This document shows positions 5,855-13,898 of a DNA stretch of 15,750 nucleotides, one piece after another. The translations under genes were made by a program, and so were the position numbers. The notes below the pieces were generated by a model. The model searched no databases, was not told where the DNA came from, and was given only the letters and a program-made list of their open reading frames with translations. Source of the DNA: RPRI01 sp051233685. GTDB taxonomy: Bacteria; Desulfobacterota; Desulfobacteria; Desulfobacterales; RPRI01. The stretch's first letter is position 1; each line of letters begins with the position of its first letter. The stretch covers positions 1 through 15,750 of the forward strand of contig NZ_JBAMMY010000016.1 of NCBI RefSeq assembly GCF_051233685.1. The letters run 5' to 3'.

Positions 5855-8281
5855 ATGATGGAAACTGAAAAATTATCAGAGATCAATATAGAGACGGAAA
5901 TGAAAAAGTCTTATCTCGATTACGCTATGAGCGTTATTATCGGGAGGGCTTTACCTGATGTCCGCGATGGTCTTAAGCCTGTACATCGCCGCATTCTCTA
6001 TGCCATGCGCGAGCTTAAAAACGACTGGAACAAGCCGTATAAAAAATCAGCCAGAATAGTTGGCGATGTAATAGGTAAGTATCATCCGCATGGTGATACG
6101 GCTGTTTACGATACTATTGTTCGTATGGCCCAGAGCTTTTCTTTAAGGTATCTGCTTGTCGATGGCCAGGGCAATTTCGGATCTGTAGACGGAGATCCCC
6201 CGGCGGCAATGCGTTATACTGAAATCAGATTGACGCGGCTTGCGCAGGAAATGATGGAAGATCTCGACAAAGAGACTGTTGATGTCGTGCCGAATTATGA
6301 TGAGTCTCTGACCGAGCCATCAATATTGCCTGCTAAAATTCCGTGCCTTCTGATAAACGGATCTTCGGGTATTGCTGTTGGTATGGCTACAAGCATTCCT
6401 CCGCATAACCTCTCCGAGGTTGCAGAAGCAATAAAAACTCTTATAGATAATCCTGATATTACCTGCGAAGAGCTTATTCAAATAGTTCCCGGTCCGGATT
6501 TTCCGACAGCCGGTATAATTCACGGAAGAAGCGGAATATATGATGCTTATTCCACAGGAAGAGGTAAAGTAAAGGTTCGCGCCCGTGTTATGGTGGAAAC
6601 GGATAAAAAAAACCAAAGCGAAACTATAGTAGTTACAGAGCTTCCCTACATGGTCAATAAAGCAGGGCTGATAGAAAAAATTGCAGAGTTGATCCGTGAC
6701 AAACAGATAGAAGGTGTAAGGTATGTGCGGGATGAATCGGACAGGGAAGGTATGCGTATTGCTCTCGGTCTTAAGAAAGACCAGATGTCAAAGATTATCA
6801 TAAATCACCTTTATAAACACACCCGCATGGAAAGCACTTTCGGAATTATCTTTCTTGCTGTTGTCAACAACAGACCGGAGGTCCTTACATTAAAGCAAAT
6901 TCTTGAGTATTTTGTGCTGCACCGCAAAGATATTATAATAAAGCGGACAAAGTTTGAGTTGAGGAAGGCTGAAGCACGGGCGCATATACTTGAGGGATTA
7001 AAAGTAGCAATAGACAATATTGATGAAGTAATTTTATTGATTAAAACCTCAAAATCTCCTTCAGAAGCCAAACAATCGCTGATATCAAGATTTGATATGA
7101 CTCCAATCCAGGCTCAGGCTGTGCTGGATATGCGCCTTCAAAGGCTTACCGGCCTTGAGCGGGAAAAGATAATTGAGGAATATGATAATTTATTAAAAGA
7201 TATTGCAAGGTACAGAGAAATTCTTGCCAGTGAAACTCTTGTGTTAAATATTATAAAAGATGAGCTTACCCAGATAAAAAACGAATACGGCGATTTGCGG
7301 CGCACGGAAATTATTGATGAAACGGAAAATATCTCAATTGAAGATTTGATTGTAGAAGAGGATATGGTTGTAACTGTTTCCAAAGATGGATATATCAAAA
7401 GAACTCCGGCAAGCATTTATAATTCACAAAGTCGTGGTGGCAAAGGCAAAACAGCGATGATGACAAAAGAAGAGGATTTCGTATCGATGCTCTTCGTCGC
7501 ATCCACTCACCACTATTTTCTGTTTTTCACAAATCAGGGCAAAGTTTACTGGTGCAAGGTGTATGATATTCCTGAAGCCGGACGGACAAGCAAGGGCAAA
7601 GCCATAGTCAATCTATTGAACTTTGCTGAAGGTGAAAAACTTACTACTGTTCTTGCTGTTAAGGATTTTGAACCCGGTTCTTTTGTGATCATGGCGACAA
7701 GAAGCGGTCAGATTAAAAGGACGGATATCATGGCTTACAGCCGGCCAAGGGCAGGAGGCATAAAGGCTTTAAAGCTTGATGAAGGAGATGAGCTTATAGC
7801 AGTGCGTATTACAGATGGAACGCTTAATGTTTTTGTATGCTCGGCCATGGGGAAATCCATTCGTTTCCACGAATCGGATATACGTGCAACAGGCCGTGTC
7901 ACCGGAGGGATTCGCGGGATGCGTCTGGCCAAGGGTGATCGAATAGTGGGAATGGAGGTCTTGACCCATGGGCAGACCCTTTTTGCCGTTACGGAAAACG
8001 GTTTTGGTAAACGAACATCCATTGATGAATATCCTGTTCATAAAAGAGGAGGAAAGGGTGTTATATGTATAAAAACAAGTGAACGAAACGGCCAGGTGGT
8101 TGCAATACTGATTGTAGATGAAGATGATGATCTTATGCTTATGGCGGATTCCGGCAAAATAATCCGCACACCCATAAGCGGCATTTCCGTTATCAGCCGC
8201 AATACCCAGGGTGTAAAGCTTATTAACAGGGAAGCGACTGAAAAAGTAATCGGAGCAGCAAGACTTGCTGAAAAAGACTAA
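5855..8281 (+). CDS. gyrA: DNA gyrase subunit A
   Basis: An 808-residue type IIA topoisomerase subunit that cleaves and rejoins DNA in the A2B2 gyrase and, with GyrB, adds negative supercoils. Visible are the winged-helix start (SYLDYAMSVIIGRALPDVRD), the quinolone-region motif HPHGDTAVYDTIVRMAQ, and the catalytic tyrosine Y121 in AMRYTEIRL. The C-terminal beta-pinwheel has the GyrA box as QSRGGKGK (about residues 526-533), which separates it from ParC; a second degenerate box is KRGGKG near residue 732. It is shorter than the E. coli protein (875), lacking an acidic tail. T82 sits where E. coli has S83; this is a normal variant in many species. Start codons at 5855 and 5858 are both possible after AAGG at 5842-5845. 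gyrB is not in the window. Confidence 0.97.
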   Translation: MMETEKLSEINIETEMKKSYLDYAMSVIIGRALPDVRDGLKPVHRRILYAMRELKNDWNKPYKKSARIVGDVIGKYHPHGDTAVYDTIVRMAQSFSLRYLLVDGQGNFGSVDGDPPAAMRYTEIRLTRLAQEMMEDLDKETVDVVPNYDESLTEPSILPAKIPCLLINGSSGIAVGMATSIPPHNLSEVAEAIKTLIDNPDITCEELIQIVPGPDFPTAGIIHGRSGIYDAYSTGRGKVKVRARVMVETDKKNQSETIVVTELPYMVNKAGLIEKIAELIRDKQIEGVRYVRDESDREGMRIALGLKKDQMSKIIINHLYKHTRMESTFGIIFLAVVNNRPEVLTLKQILEYFVLHRKDIIIKRTKFELRKAEARAHILEGLKVAIDNIDEVILLIKTSKSPSEAKQSLISRFDMTPIQAQAVLDMRLQRLTGLEREKIIEEYDNLLKDIARYREILASETLVLNIIKDELTQIKNEYGDLRRTEIIDETENISIEDLIVEEDMVVTVSKDGYIKRTPASIYNSQSRGGKGKTAMMTKEEDFVSMLFVASTHHYFLFFTNQGKVYWCKVYDIPEAGRTSKGKAIVNLLNFAEGEKLTTVLAVKDFEPGSFVIMATRSGQIKRTDIMAYSRPRAGGIKALKLDEGDELIAVRITDGTLNVFVCSAMGKSIRFHESDIRATGRVTGGIRGMRLAKGDRIVGMEVLTHGQTLFAVTENGFGKRTSIDEYPVHKRGGKGVICIKTSERNGQVVAILIVDEDDDLMLMADSGKIIRTPISGISVISRNTQGVKLINREATEKVIGAARLAEKD

Positions 8282-8350
8282 ACCGGAGTCAACAGTAAAT
8301 AATACGAGCTCTTTCCATTTTTAATACAATGCTAATGATTTGGATTTTTA

Positions 8351-9388
8351 ATGAATATTATATCGGATGTAAACAATGCTAAAATCGGTGTGGTTGGGGC
8401 AGGAAGCTGGGGGACGGCGCTTGCCAATCTTCTTGGTAATAAAGGATTTAAGGTTGATTTCTGGGTTTTTGAAAAAGAAGTAAAGGAGCAGATTGAAGAG
8501 TTTCATGAGAATCAGGTATTTCTTCCGGACATAGTGCTTTCTTCAAATATTTTTCCTTCAAATGATCTTGCCGATGTTGTGAAAGGGAAAGACCTGGTAT
8601 TGATAGTTGTTCCATCCCATGTGATGCGCGATACGGCTGTAAAAATTTCGGGCCTGATTGATGAAAAAACAATAATAGTATCTGCTTCAAAGGGTATAGA
8701 AAACGGCACATATTTAACCATGTCCGGTGTTCTCAAAGAATGTATGAATAATATTTCCGAAGATAATTTTGCCGTTCTTTCAGGGCCGAGTTTTGCAAGA
8801 GAAGTTGCAAAAAACTTTCCTACAGCTGTGACAGTGGCATCGAAAAACCCTGATGTAGCTGCTTTTGTCCAGCATTTATTTGCAACTCCGTTTTTCCGAG
8901 TATATACAAATGATGACATTATAGGAGTTGAACTGGGAGGCGCCGTAAAAAATGTTATAGCGCTTGCAGCCGGAATTATAGATGGTCTTGATCTTGGATT
9001 AAATACGAGAGCGGCGCTTATAACAAGAGGACTTGCAGAAATAAAACGTCTCGGGCTGGTTATGGGAGCAAAACCGGAAACATTTACAGGTCTTGCAGGC
9101 GTAGGTGATTTGGTTCTTACCTGTACCGGTGATTTAAGCAGAAATCATGCGGTCGGCAAAAAAATAGGGCAAAACAAGAAATTAAAGGAAATCCTTTCCG
9201 AGATGCGCATGGTCGCAGAAGGTGTAAATACAACAAAATCGGTTTATAACCTTTCAAAAAAGCTTGATGTTGAAATGCCTATTACCCAGGAAATCTACAG
9301 TATATTATACGAGGATGTTTCTCCCAAAGAGGCTGTCTTAAGGCTTATGACGCGTGATCTTAAGCAGGAAACGGATGAGCAAAGATAA
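8351..9388 (+). CDS. gpsA: Glycerol-3-phosphate dehydrogenase [NAD(P)+]
   Basis: A 345-residue cytoplasmic enzyme that reduces dihydroxyacetone phosphate to sn-glycerol 3-phosphate for phospholipid synthesis. The Rossmann motif GAGSWGTALA is at residues 16-25. SASKGIENGT and GPSFAREV mark the nucleotide- and substrate-binding parts, and the catalytic lysine is K200 in GGAVKNVIALAAG. NTRAALITRGLAEI is the conserved C-terminal helix. The length is normal, with about ten extra residues before the first strand; an internal start is not obvious, so ATG 8351 is kept although its binding site is weak (GGA at 8342-8344). It follows gyrA by 69 bp and overlaps radC by 14 bp, so it heads or continues an operon. 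Confidence 0.95.
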   Translation: MNIISDVNNAKIGVVGAGSWGTALANLLGNKGFKVDFWVFEKEVKEQIEEFHENQVFLPDIVLSSNIFPSNDLADVVKGKDLVLIVVPSHVMRDTAVKISGLIDEKTIIVSASKGIENGTYLTMSGVLKECMNNISEDNFAVLSGPSFAREVAKNFPTAVTVASKNPDVAAFVQHLFATPFFRVYTNDDIIGVELGGAVKNVIALAAGIIDGLDLGLNTRAALITRGLAEIKRLGLVMGAKPETFTGLAGVGDLVLTCTGDLSRNHAVGKKIGQNKKLKEILSEMRMVAEGVNTTKSVYNLSKKLDVEMPITQEIYSILYEDVSPKEAVLRLMTRDLKQETDEQR

Positions 9389-10106
9389 AACACAGGAAAA
9401 GGGCGAAGGACACAGGCAAAGGCTGCGTGATAAATTCCTTGAGTCCGGCCTTTCCGGTTTCCATGATTATGAAGTAATAGAACTTTTGCTGACTCTTGCT
9501 ACCCCGCGTAAAGACTGCAAGGAAGCTGCAAAGGCTGCTTTAAATAAATTTAAAACTTTTCAGGGTGTCCTTGAAGCTTCCCCGGGCGAATTGAGTGAGA
9601 TAAAAGGTATAGGGCCGGTTAATCTTTTTGGAATCAAGCTTGTTAATGAAGCGGTAAACAGGTATCTCGAAAAAAAATTGATCAACAAAGACCCTTTAAG
9701 CAATTCCAAGGAATTGTTTGATTATCTGACTCATAACCTGCGGGATAAAAATATTGAGTGCTTTGAGGTTATTTTTCTTGATGCAAAAAATAAAGTCATA
9801 AGAACTGAAACACTCTTTAAGGGTTCGCTCACATCAAGCTCTGTATATCCAAGGGAAGTTGCAAAGGCTGCTCTTGATTACCATGCCGCAGCTTTGATTT
9901 TTGCGCATAACCATCCATCAGGCGATCCTGCGCCTTCTCCCGAAGACATTGCAGTTACAAGGCAGCTTATTTTCGCATGCAAGGTTATGGGAGTTATTGT
10001 TCATGAACATATTATAATAGGGGACAATAAATACTTCAGCTTTGCGGACCATGGTTATATCGAAAAAATTAACCGCGAATTTGATGCACAGATAAAAGAG
10101 CTTTAA
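9375..10106 (+). CDS. radC: RadC family JAB/MPN-domain protein
   Basis: A 243-residue protein of the RadC (UPF0758) family. The N-terminal part has a helix-hairpin-helix-like segment (LSEIKGIGPVNLFGIK, residues 73-88). The C-terminal MPN domain has a complete JAMM-type metal motif, H178-x-H180 with S188 and D191 in HNHPSGDPAPSPED. The family was once linked to recombinational repair, but its true function is unsettled. A start at 9354 would give seven extra residues; I prefer ATG 9375 because AGGA at 9365-9368 sits just before it and the resulting start MSKDKTQEKGEGHRQRLRDK fits the family. It overlaps the gpsA end by 14 bp, which implies coupled translation. Confidence 0.92.
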   Translation: MSKDKTQEKGEGHRQRLRDKFLESGLSGFHDYEVIELLLTLATPRKDCKEAAKAALNKFKTFQGVLEASPGELSEIKGIGPVNLFGIKLVNEAVNRYLEKKLINKDPLSNSKELFDYLTHNLRDKNIECFEVIFLDAKNKVIRTETLFKGSLTSSSVYPREVAKAALDYHAAALIFAHNHPSGDPAPSPEDIAVTRQLIFACKVMGVIVHEHIIIGDNKYFSFADHGYIEKINREFDAQIKEL

Positions 10107-10123
10107 GTAAAAAGATTATATAA

Positions 10124-10402
10124 ATGACTGTAAACAAAACAAAAAACCCCGAATGTTTCGGGAAAATAGATATTGTTTTTCCAATGGCGGAAAACGGCTT
10201 AAGATGCTCGCCGGATTCCTGCCTTACCTGCCATTTAAAGACCGATTGTCTTAAAACTGCTATGAATAAGGGAGACGGTCTTAAGGTGCGTGAAGAATTA
10301 ACCGACAGGCATTATGAAGCAGGCATGATCGGTTTTTTCAAAAGATGGTCCGCCAAAAAAGAGTTATCCCGCAAGATAGATGAAAAAAACACAACGAAAT
10401 AA
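10124..10402 (+). CDS. Small cysteine-rich protein of unknown function
   Basis: A 92-residue soluble protein that I do not recognise by family. It has a cysteine cluster C28-x4-C33-x2-C36-x5-C42 (RCSPDSCLTCHLKTDC) with a further C11, a pattern that could hold zinc or an iron-sulfur cluster. The second half is helical and charged (REELTDRHYEAGMIGFFKRW). It lies 17 bp after radC and ends just at the ribosome binding site of pgk, so it is surely part of the same transcript. No strong binding site precedes its ATG. Its tight placement and complex composition favour a real gene. Metal binding is inference from the cysteine spacing. Confidence 0.7.
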   Translation: MTVNKTKNPECFGKIDIVFPMAENGLRCSPDSCLTCHLKTDCLKTAMNKGDGLKVREELTDRHYEAGMIGFFKRWSAKKELSRKIDEKNTTK

Positions 10403-10408
10403 GGAGGA
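10401..10408 (+). promoter_or_regulatory. Ribosome binding site that sets the pgk start
   Basis: AAGGAGGA lies at 10401-10408, 4 nt before a TTG at 10413. It overlaps the stop codon of the upstream gene by two bases. This fixes pgk translation to TTG 10413 and not to the upstream in-frame ATG at 10380, which lies inside the previous gene and has no binding site. Confidence 0.8.
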
Positions 10409-10412
10409 AGTT

Positions 10413-11612
10413 TTGAAAACAATAAAAGATATAGACCTTTCAGGCAAACGCGTATTTATCAGAGTCGATTTTAATGTGCCTTTGGATGAAAAGATGAATA
10501 TAACCGATGACACCAGAATAACTTCCGTACTTCCGACTTTAACTTACGCAATTGAAAACAATGCAAAGCTTATTATTGCATCTCACCTTGGAAGACCAAA
10601 GGGCAAAGTTTCTCCCCAGTTCAGTCTTGCGCCTGTTGCAAAATGTCTTGGCACTTATCTTAATAAAGACATTAAGATGGCGTCAGACTGTATAGGGCCC
10701 GATGTGAACTCTTTGATATCTTTAATGTCTGATGGTGATGTTCTGCTCCTTGAAAATCTCAGGTTTCATCCTGAAGAAGAAAAAAATGACGATGATTTCG
10801 GGAAAAAGCTGGCCCAGCTTTGCGATGTATATGTGAATGATGCTTTTGCAGTTTCACACAGGGCGAATGCTTCGGTAGTTGCAATTACAGAGCATGTGCC
10901 TGTATCGGTTGCCGGATTTCTACTTCAGAAAGAACTGGATTATTTTAATAAAGCCATGGCGAATCCCCAGCGGCCGTTAGTCGCTGTTATAGGAGGGTCA
11001 AAAGTTTCAACCAAGCTGGCGGCTCTGGAAAATCTGATTCAGCGTGTTGATAAACTGATAATAGGCGGGGCAATGGCCAATACTTTTTTAAAAAGCCAGG
11101 GTATTGATGTGGGAGATTCAAAGGTTGAAGAAGATCTTCTGGAAGTCGCCGCATCCACAATGAAGAAAGCTTATGAAAAAGGTATTAAATTTTATCTTCC
11201 GGTTGACGGTGTTGCAGCCGATTCTTTTTCTGCGGATGCCGTTACAAAAAATGTGCCTGTTGCTGAAATACCGAAAGGATGGATGTTTCTTGATATAGGC
11301 CCTGCTTCTTCTCTGCTTTTTTCGGAAGCTTTAAACGATGCCAAAACAATAATCTGGAATGGTCCTCTTGGAGCATTTGAAATGGATGCTTTCAGCAGGG
11401 GCACAATGGCAATGGTCAACAGCCTGGCAAATTCCTACGCCATGACGATAGTAGGCGGAGGTGATACCGATATGGCTGTCCATAAAGCAGGAGAAGCGGA
11501 CAGAATGACTTTTATTTCAACAGGAGGCGGCGCTTTTCTTGAATTGCTTGAAGGCAAGGCCTTGCCGGCAGCCGTTGCAGCTTTGGTAAAGGCTCAGCAA
11601 AAAACAGAATAA
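10413..11612 (+). CDS. pgk: Phosphoglycerate kinase
   Basis: A 399-residue glycolytic and gluconeogenic enzyme that transfers phosphate between 1,3-bisphosphoglycerate and ADP. Landmarks in order are RVFIRVDFNVPLD (substrate basic patch and signature), SHLGRPKGK, the hinge-side GGSKVSTKLAALENL, IIGGAMANTFLKSQG, WNGPLGAFE and the nucleotide loop GGGDTDMAVHKAG followed by STGGGAFLELLEG. The TTG start at 10413, next to a strong binding site, gives MKTIKDIDLSGKRVFIRVDF, which matches the usual PGK start; the longer ATG version adds 11 unlikely residues. The usual neighbours gap or tpiA are not present, so it is separated from a glycolytic operon and instead sits in the gpsA-radC set. Confidence 0.96.
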   Translation: MKTIKDIDLSGKRVFIRVDFNVPLDEKMNITDDTRITSVLPTLTYAIENNAKLIIASHLGRPKGKVSPQFSLAPVAKCLGTYLNKDIKMASDCIGPDVNSLISLMSDGDVLLLENLRFHPEEEKNDDDFGKKLAQLCDVYVNDAFAVSHRANASVVAITEHVPVSVAGFLLQKELDYFNKAMANPQRPLVAVIGGSKVSTKLAALENLIQRVDKLIIGGAMANTFLKSQGIDVGDSKVEEDLLEVAASTMKKAYEKGIKFYLPVDGVAADSFSADAVTKNVPVAEIPKGWMFLDIGPASSLLFSEALNDAKTIIWNGPLGAFEMDAFSRGTMAMVNSLANSYAMTIVGGGDTDMAVHKAGEADRMTFISTGGGAFLELLEGKALPAAVAALVKAQQKTE

Positions 11613-11633
11613 AAACGAGAGCCGTTCTTACCT

Positions 11634-12338
11634 ATGGCAAATCTTAGTTCTCATAAAATAAAAATTCTGTCCGGCGCCTGTATTATCGTGATTGCAGTAT
11701 TAATATTTATGTTCAGGGCCCCTTTATGGAATCAGGCTGTTTACTATCGGAATCTTTTATCAGACAGGGAACAGATCAAAACTTTTGTCACTTCATTTGG
11801 AATAGTTGCACCTGTGGCTTTTATCGCAGTTCAGGTACTTCAGGTTATATTTGCTCCCATCCCGGGAGAAGCGACGGGCTTTATAGGCGGTTATATTTTC
11901 GGAGCATCACAGGGTTTTATTTATTCAAGCATAGGTCTTGGGCTTGGTTCGTGGATAAATTTTTTAATAGGCCGTTTTTTAGGCAAGCGTTATATCAGAA
12001 AAATAGTTCCATCCCGCTATCTGGACAAATTTAATACTATCATAAAGCATCAGGGTGTCATGGTACTTTTCGTTTTGTTTGTTTTTCCGGGGTTTCCTAA
12101 AGATTATCTTTGCATGCTTCTCGGCCTGAGTGCTCTTCCGATTAAAGTGTTCATTCTTCTTGCTACCATTGGGCGTATGCCCGGAACTTTAATGTTAAGT
12201 CTTCAGGGAGCATCCCTTTATGATAAATCATACGGAGCCTTTGCTTTGATAACGGCCCTTTGTGTTGTTTGTCTTATAATAGGCTACAGATACCGTAATG
12301 CTATTTATAATTGGGTCGATAAGCTGAACAATAAGTGA
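11634..12338 (+). CDS. TVP38/TMEM64 (VTT/DedA) family membrane protein
   Basis: A 234-residue integral membrane protein. A first hydrophobic segment is at about 10-27, followed by a soluble stretch and then the VTT core with PIPGEATGFIGGYIFG, GLGLGSWINFLIGRFLGKRY and FVFPGFPKDYLCMLLGLSAL, and a last membrane helix near 205-222. The F-x-P-G-x2-x-T-G-x-x-G and GR-x-x-G patterns are typical of the family, relatives of which are implicated in lipid scrambling or transport; the substrate here cannot be read from the sequence. It follows pgk by 21 bp, so it is probably the last gene of the operon. The binding site is weak. Confidence 0.88.
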   Translation: MANLSSHKIKILSGACIIVIAVLIFMFRAPLWNQAVYYRNLLSDREQIKTFVTSFGIVAPVAFIAVQVLQVIFAPIPGEATGFIGGYIFGASQGFIYSSIGLGLGSWINFLIGRFLGKRYIRKIVPSRYLDKFNTIIKHQGVMVLFVLFVFPGFPKDYLCMLLGLSALPIKVFILLATIGRMPGTLMLSLQGASLYDKSYGAFALITALCVVCLIIGYRYRNAIYNWVDKLNNK

Positions 12339-12339
12339 T

Positions 12340-12379
12340 GGCCGTTTCAAACGGCCTGTCTGGCGGACATTTCAGACGG
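12340..12379 (+). other. Two short hairpins after the VTT gene
   Basis: GGCCGTTT (12340-12347) and AAACGGCC (12349-12356) form a perfect 8-bp inverted repeat with a one-base centre, directly after the stop codon. GTCTG and CAGAC flank the next few bases as a second, weaker stem (about 12357-12376). No T-run follows, so it is not a classical terminator, although it may end or stabilise the operon transcript. Confidence 0.35.
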
Positions 12380-12466
12380 AAAAAGCATTCCGCGAATATA
12401 TAGACGATTGTCATATATGAGATGGGCGAAATCTCCGTTTGACCTTTGTTAAAAGGTAAAGGAATT

Positions 12467-13300
12467 ATGCTTACAAAAGTCATATCAGGTGGACAAACAG
12501 GCGTTGACAGAGCCGCACTGGATATTGCCATAAAGCTTGAAATATTACATGGCGGATGGATTTCGAAAGGGCGCAAGACTGAAGACGGAGTATTGCCCGT
12601 AAAGTATAAATTGAAGGAGATGGATAGCACCAGTTCCAGTAAACGCACTGAAGAAAACGTAATTAAATCGGACGGGACATTGGTGATATCTCATGGCAAA
12701 CTTTTAGGCGGATTGGCGTTAACACAAAAATATGCTGCAAAACATGAAAAACCATGGCTGCATATAGACCTTAACAGTATTACGTCATTTAAAGCCGCCA
12801 ATGAGATTAACTCCTGGCTGTTGCGCCATGATATTAAAGTCTTGAATGTCACAGGAACCCGTGCGGGCAAAAATCCCAATATTTATATGCTTGCTTCGGA
12901 CATTTTAGAAGCTGCCCTTTATCTGAATATCATGGACACAGGTATGCCCGACAGTACTCATTCCCCAAATGAAACAAGCTATAAACCCATATGGATTCAA
13001 TTGCCCAAAACTGTTGAAAAAGCGGAAGATATCATTATCCGGGAAATGACCTTAAAGGATAAATCAACACTTGCATATATGAGAGCTGAGGATTTAGGCA
13101 GCCTTCAACTCTCATTGGGTGAATACATCCGGAATCATTTTGGGTTATGGGGAGAAAATACCGAACTATTAGAATCATGCCGGATTGCTTCCGGCGAAGA
13201 TGATGAAGATAATTTTGATGCCGACCGCGCTTCATTGGTTATTATTACAGAACTATGGAAAAAGTTGCAGGAAACTCATAAGCTGAGAGTAGTGAAATAA
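12467..13300 (+). CDS. YpsA-type putative molybdenum carrier, DUF6794 fusion
   Basis: A 277-residue cytoplasmic protein with two parts. Residues 1-155 are a Rossmann-like domain of the YpsA/putative molybdenum-carrier type: SGGQTGVDRAALDIA (7-21), WISKGRKTEDG (31-41), KRTEENVIKSDGTLV (59-73) and GGLALTQKYA (81-90). After a linker (156-174) comes a C-terminal domain of about 100 residues with TVEKAEDIII and SLGEYIRNHFGLWGEN, which fits the DUF6794 pattern. Molybdenum-cofactor binding is known for an algal relative and is not shown for bacterial ones; the family is often placed near nucleotide-linked defence or signalling genes. An in-frame TTG at 12446 would extend it, but AAAGGA just before ATG 12467 and the motif near the N-terminus favour 12467. 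It has no clear partner gene. Confidence 0.8.
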   Translation: MLTKVISGGQTGVDRAALDIAIKLEILHGGWISKGRKTEDGVLPVKYKLKEMDSTSSSKRTEENVIKSDGTLVISHGKLLGGLALTQKYAAKHEKPWLHIDLNSITSFKAANEINSWLLRHDIKVLNVTGTRAGKNPNIYMLASDILEAALYLNIMDTGMPDSTHSPNETSYKPIWIQLPKTVEKAEDIIIREMTLKDKSTLAYMRAEDLGSLQLSLGEYIRNHFGLWGENTELLESCRIASGEDDEDNFDADRASLVIITELWKKLQETHKLRVVK

Positions 13301-13318
13301 TAATGAGGCATGGAAATT

Positions 13319-13338
13319 CAAGAGCGGATTTGATCCCA
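13319..13338 (-). repeat. Degenerate REP-like half site
   Basis: CAAGAGCGGATTTGATCCCA matches the REP-like CAAGAGCAGACTTGACCCCA with three differences, all transitions. The other half of the palindrome is not preserved, so it looks like a decayed copy. Confidence 0.4.
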
Positions 13339-13467
13339 TTTGAACTAAACTTTGTTTTTAATCAAGGCTGATATTAACACAGGGCAAATTTGCCCGAAAA
13401 CACCCTTAATATCATATTATCAGATATTTCTCACACTCTATTATTTTATCAGGGTGAAATACTTTAT

Positions 13468-13557
13468 ATGAGAATACAGGAGTCAGAATACAGAATACAG
13501 AAGAAAAACAACAGCATGGTTATTCTGTCTCCTGACTCCTGGCTCCTGTATTCTCAT
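13468..13557. repeat. Long imperfect hairpin repeat (MITE-like)
   Basis: ATGAGAATACAGGAG (13468-13482) and CTCCTGTATTCTCAT (13543-13557) are perfect 15-bp inverted ends. Pairing continues inward: TCAG and ACAGAATA of the left arm match the right arm once an extra CCAGGAG block there is looped out. The left arm also contains direct AATACAG repeats. The whole 90 bp would fold into one long stem-loop. Similar GAATACAGGAGTCAG strings recur in deltaproteobacterial genomes as far as I recall, so it is probably a dispersed non-autonomous element. Confidence 0.65.
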
Positions 13558-13565
13558 GCTTCGTT

Positions 13566-13898
13566 GTGCCTGCCCCGGGCATGGAGGTTAGTGGAAATTC
13601 GCAACATCTTCAAATGCATAAAAGAATTGCTGGTTTATCAGCACAGCTCAGATCTTGTGTATATTTAATTCCATTTTACACTTTTCTTTTTACGTTGAAA
13701 GTTTTTGGGTTGCCAAAACGAGGAAATATTTTATTAGCATGTAGAAAATCAAACACCCTTTCCTATCCTCTCCAGTATGCTGACGAGAAACCTCGTGATA
13801 CCGAGAAAAGAATCGAAAAAACCTTAAAAGATATTTCAAAACTTTTACCTATCGAAACGACATATATGCTTGATGAAGAAATTAGAAAAGAAACCTAA
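13566..13898 (+). CDS. Hypothetical small protein ending at an attC-like site
   Basis: An open frame of up to 110 residues with no recognised family. The C-terminal part, from about residue 70 (QYADEKPRDTEKRIEKTLKD), is charged and helical and looks like real protein, while the first 40 residues look arbitrary and overlap sequence just after the hairpin repeat. A shorter start may therefore be right, such as the TTG near 13695. No good binding site was seen for the 13566 ATG. The stop codon TAA lies within the first arm of the attC-like site, a placement typical of integron cassette genes. It may be a decayed or fused cassette gene. Confidence 0.35.
   Translation: MPAPGMEVSGNSQHLQMHKRIAGLSAQLRSCVYLIPFYTFLFTLKVFGLPKRGNILLACRKSNTLSYPLQYADEKPRDTEKRIEKTLKDISKLLPIETTYMLDEEIRKET

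Larger units (their letters stand above)
13301..13565. other. Intergenic stretch with palindromes
   Basis: No credible gene. It contains a degenerate REP-like half site (13319-13338), a perfect 14-bp palindrome GGGCAAATTTGCCC (13382-13395) that could be an operator, an inverted pair CACCCT (13401-13406) and AGGGTG (13451-13456), and the long hairpin repeat at 13468-13557. ORFs across it run through the hairpin and look spurious. Confidence 0.6.

Noticed and set aside
5855..8281. ParC (topoisomerase IV subunit A) in place of GyrA
   Set aside because: The protein has the GyrA box form QSRGGKGK and GyrA length and motifs.
5855..8281. Quinolone-resistance mutation at the position of E. coli S83
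   Set aside because: Threonine there is the normal residue in many bacteria; resistance cannot be inferred.
4193..9000. Minus-strand ORFs of 60-135 residues opposite the thiolase, gyrA and gpsA genes
   Set aside because: They are shadows of well-supported genes on the plus strand, with no start signals or family patterns.
13390..13668. 92-residue plus-strand ORF MPENTLNIILSDIS...
   Set aside because: It runs through the long hairpin repeat, has no good start signal and no family resemblance.
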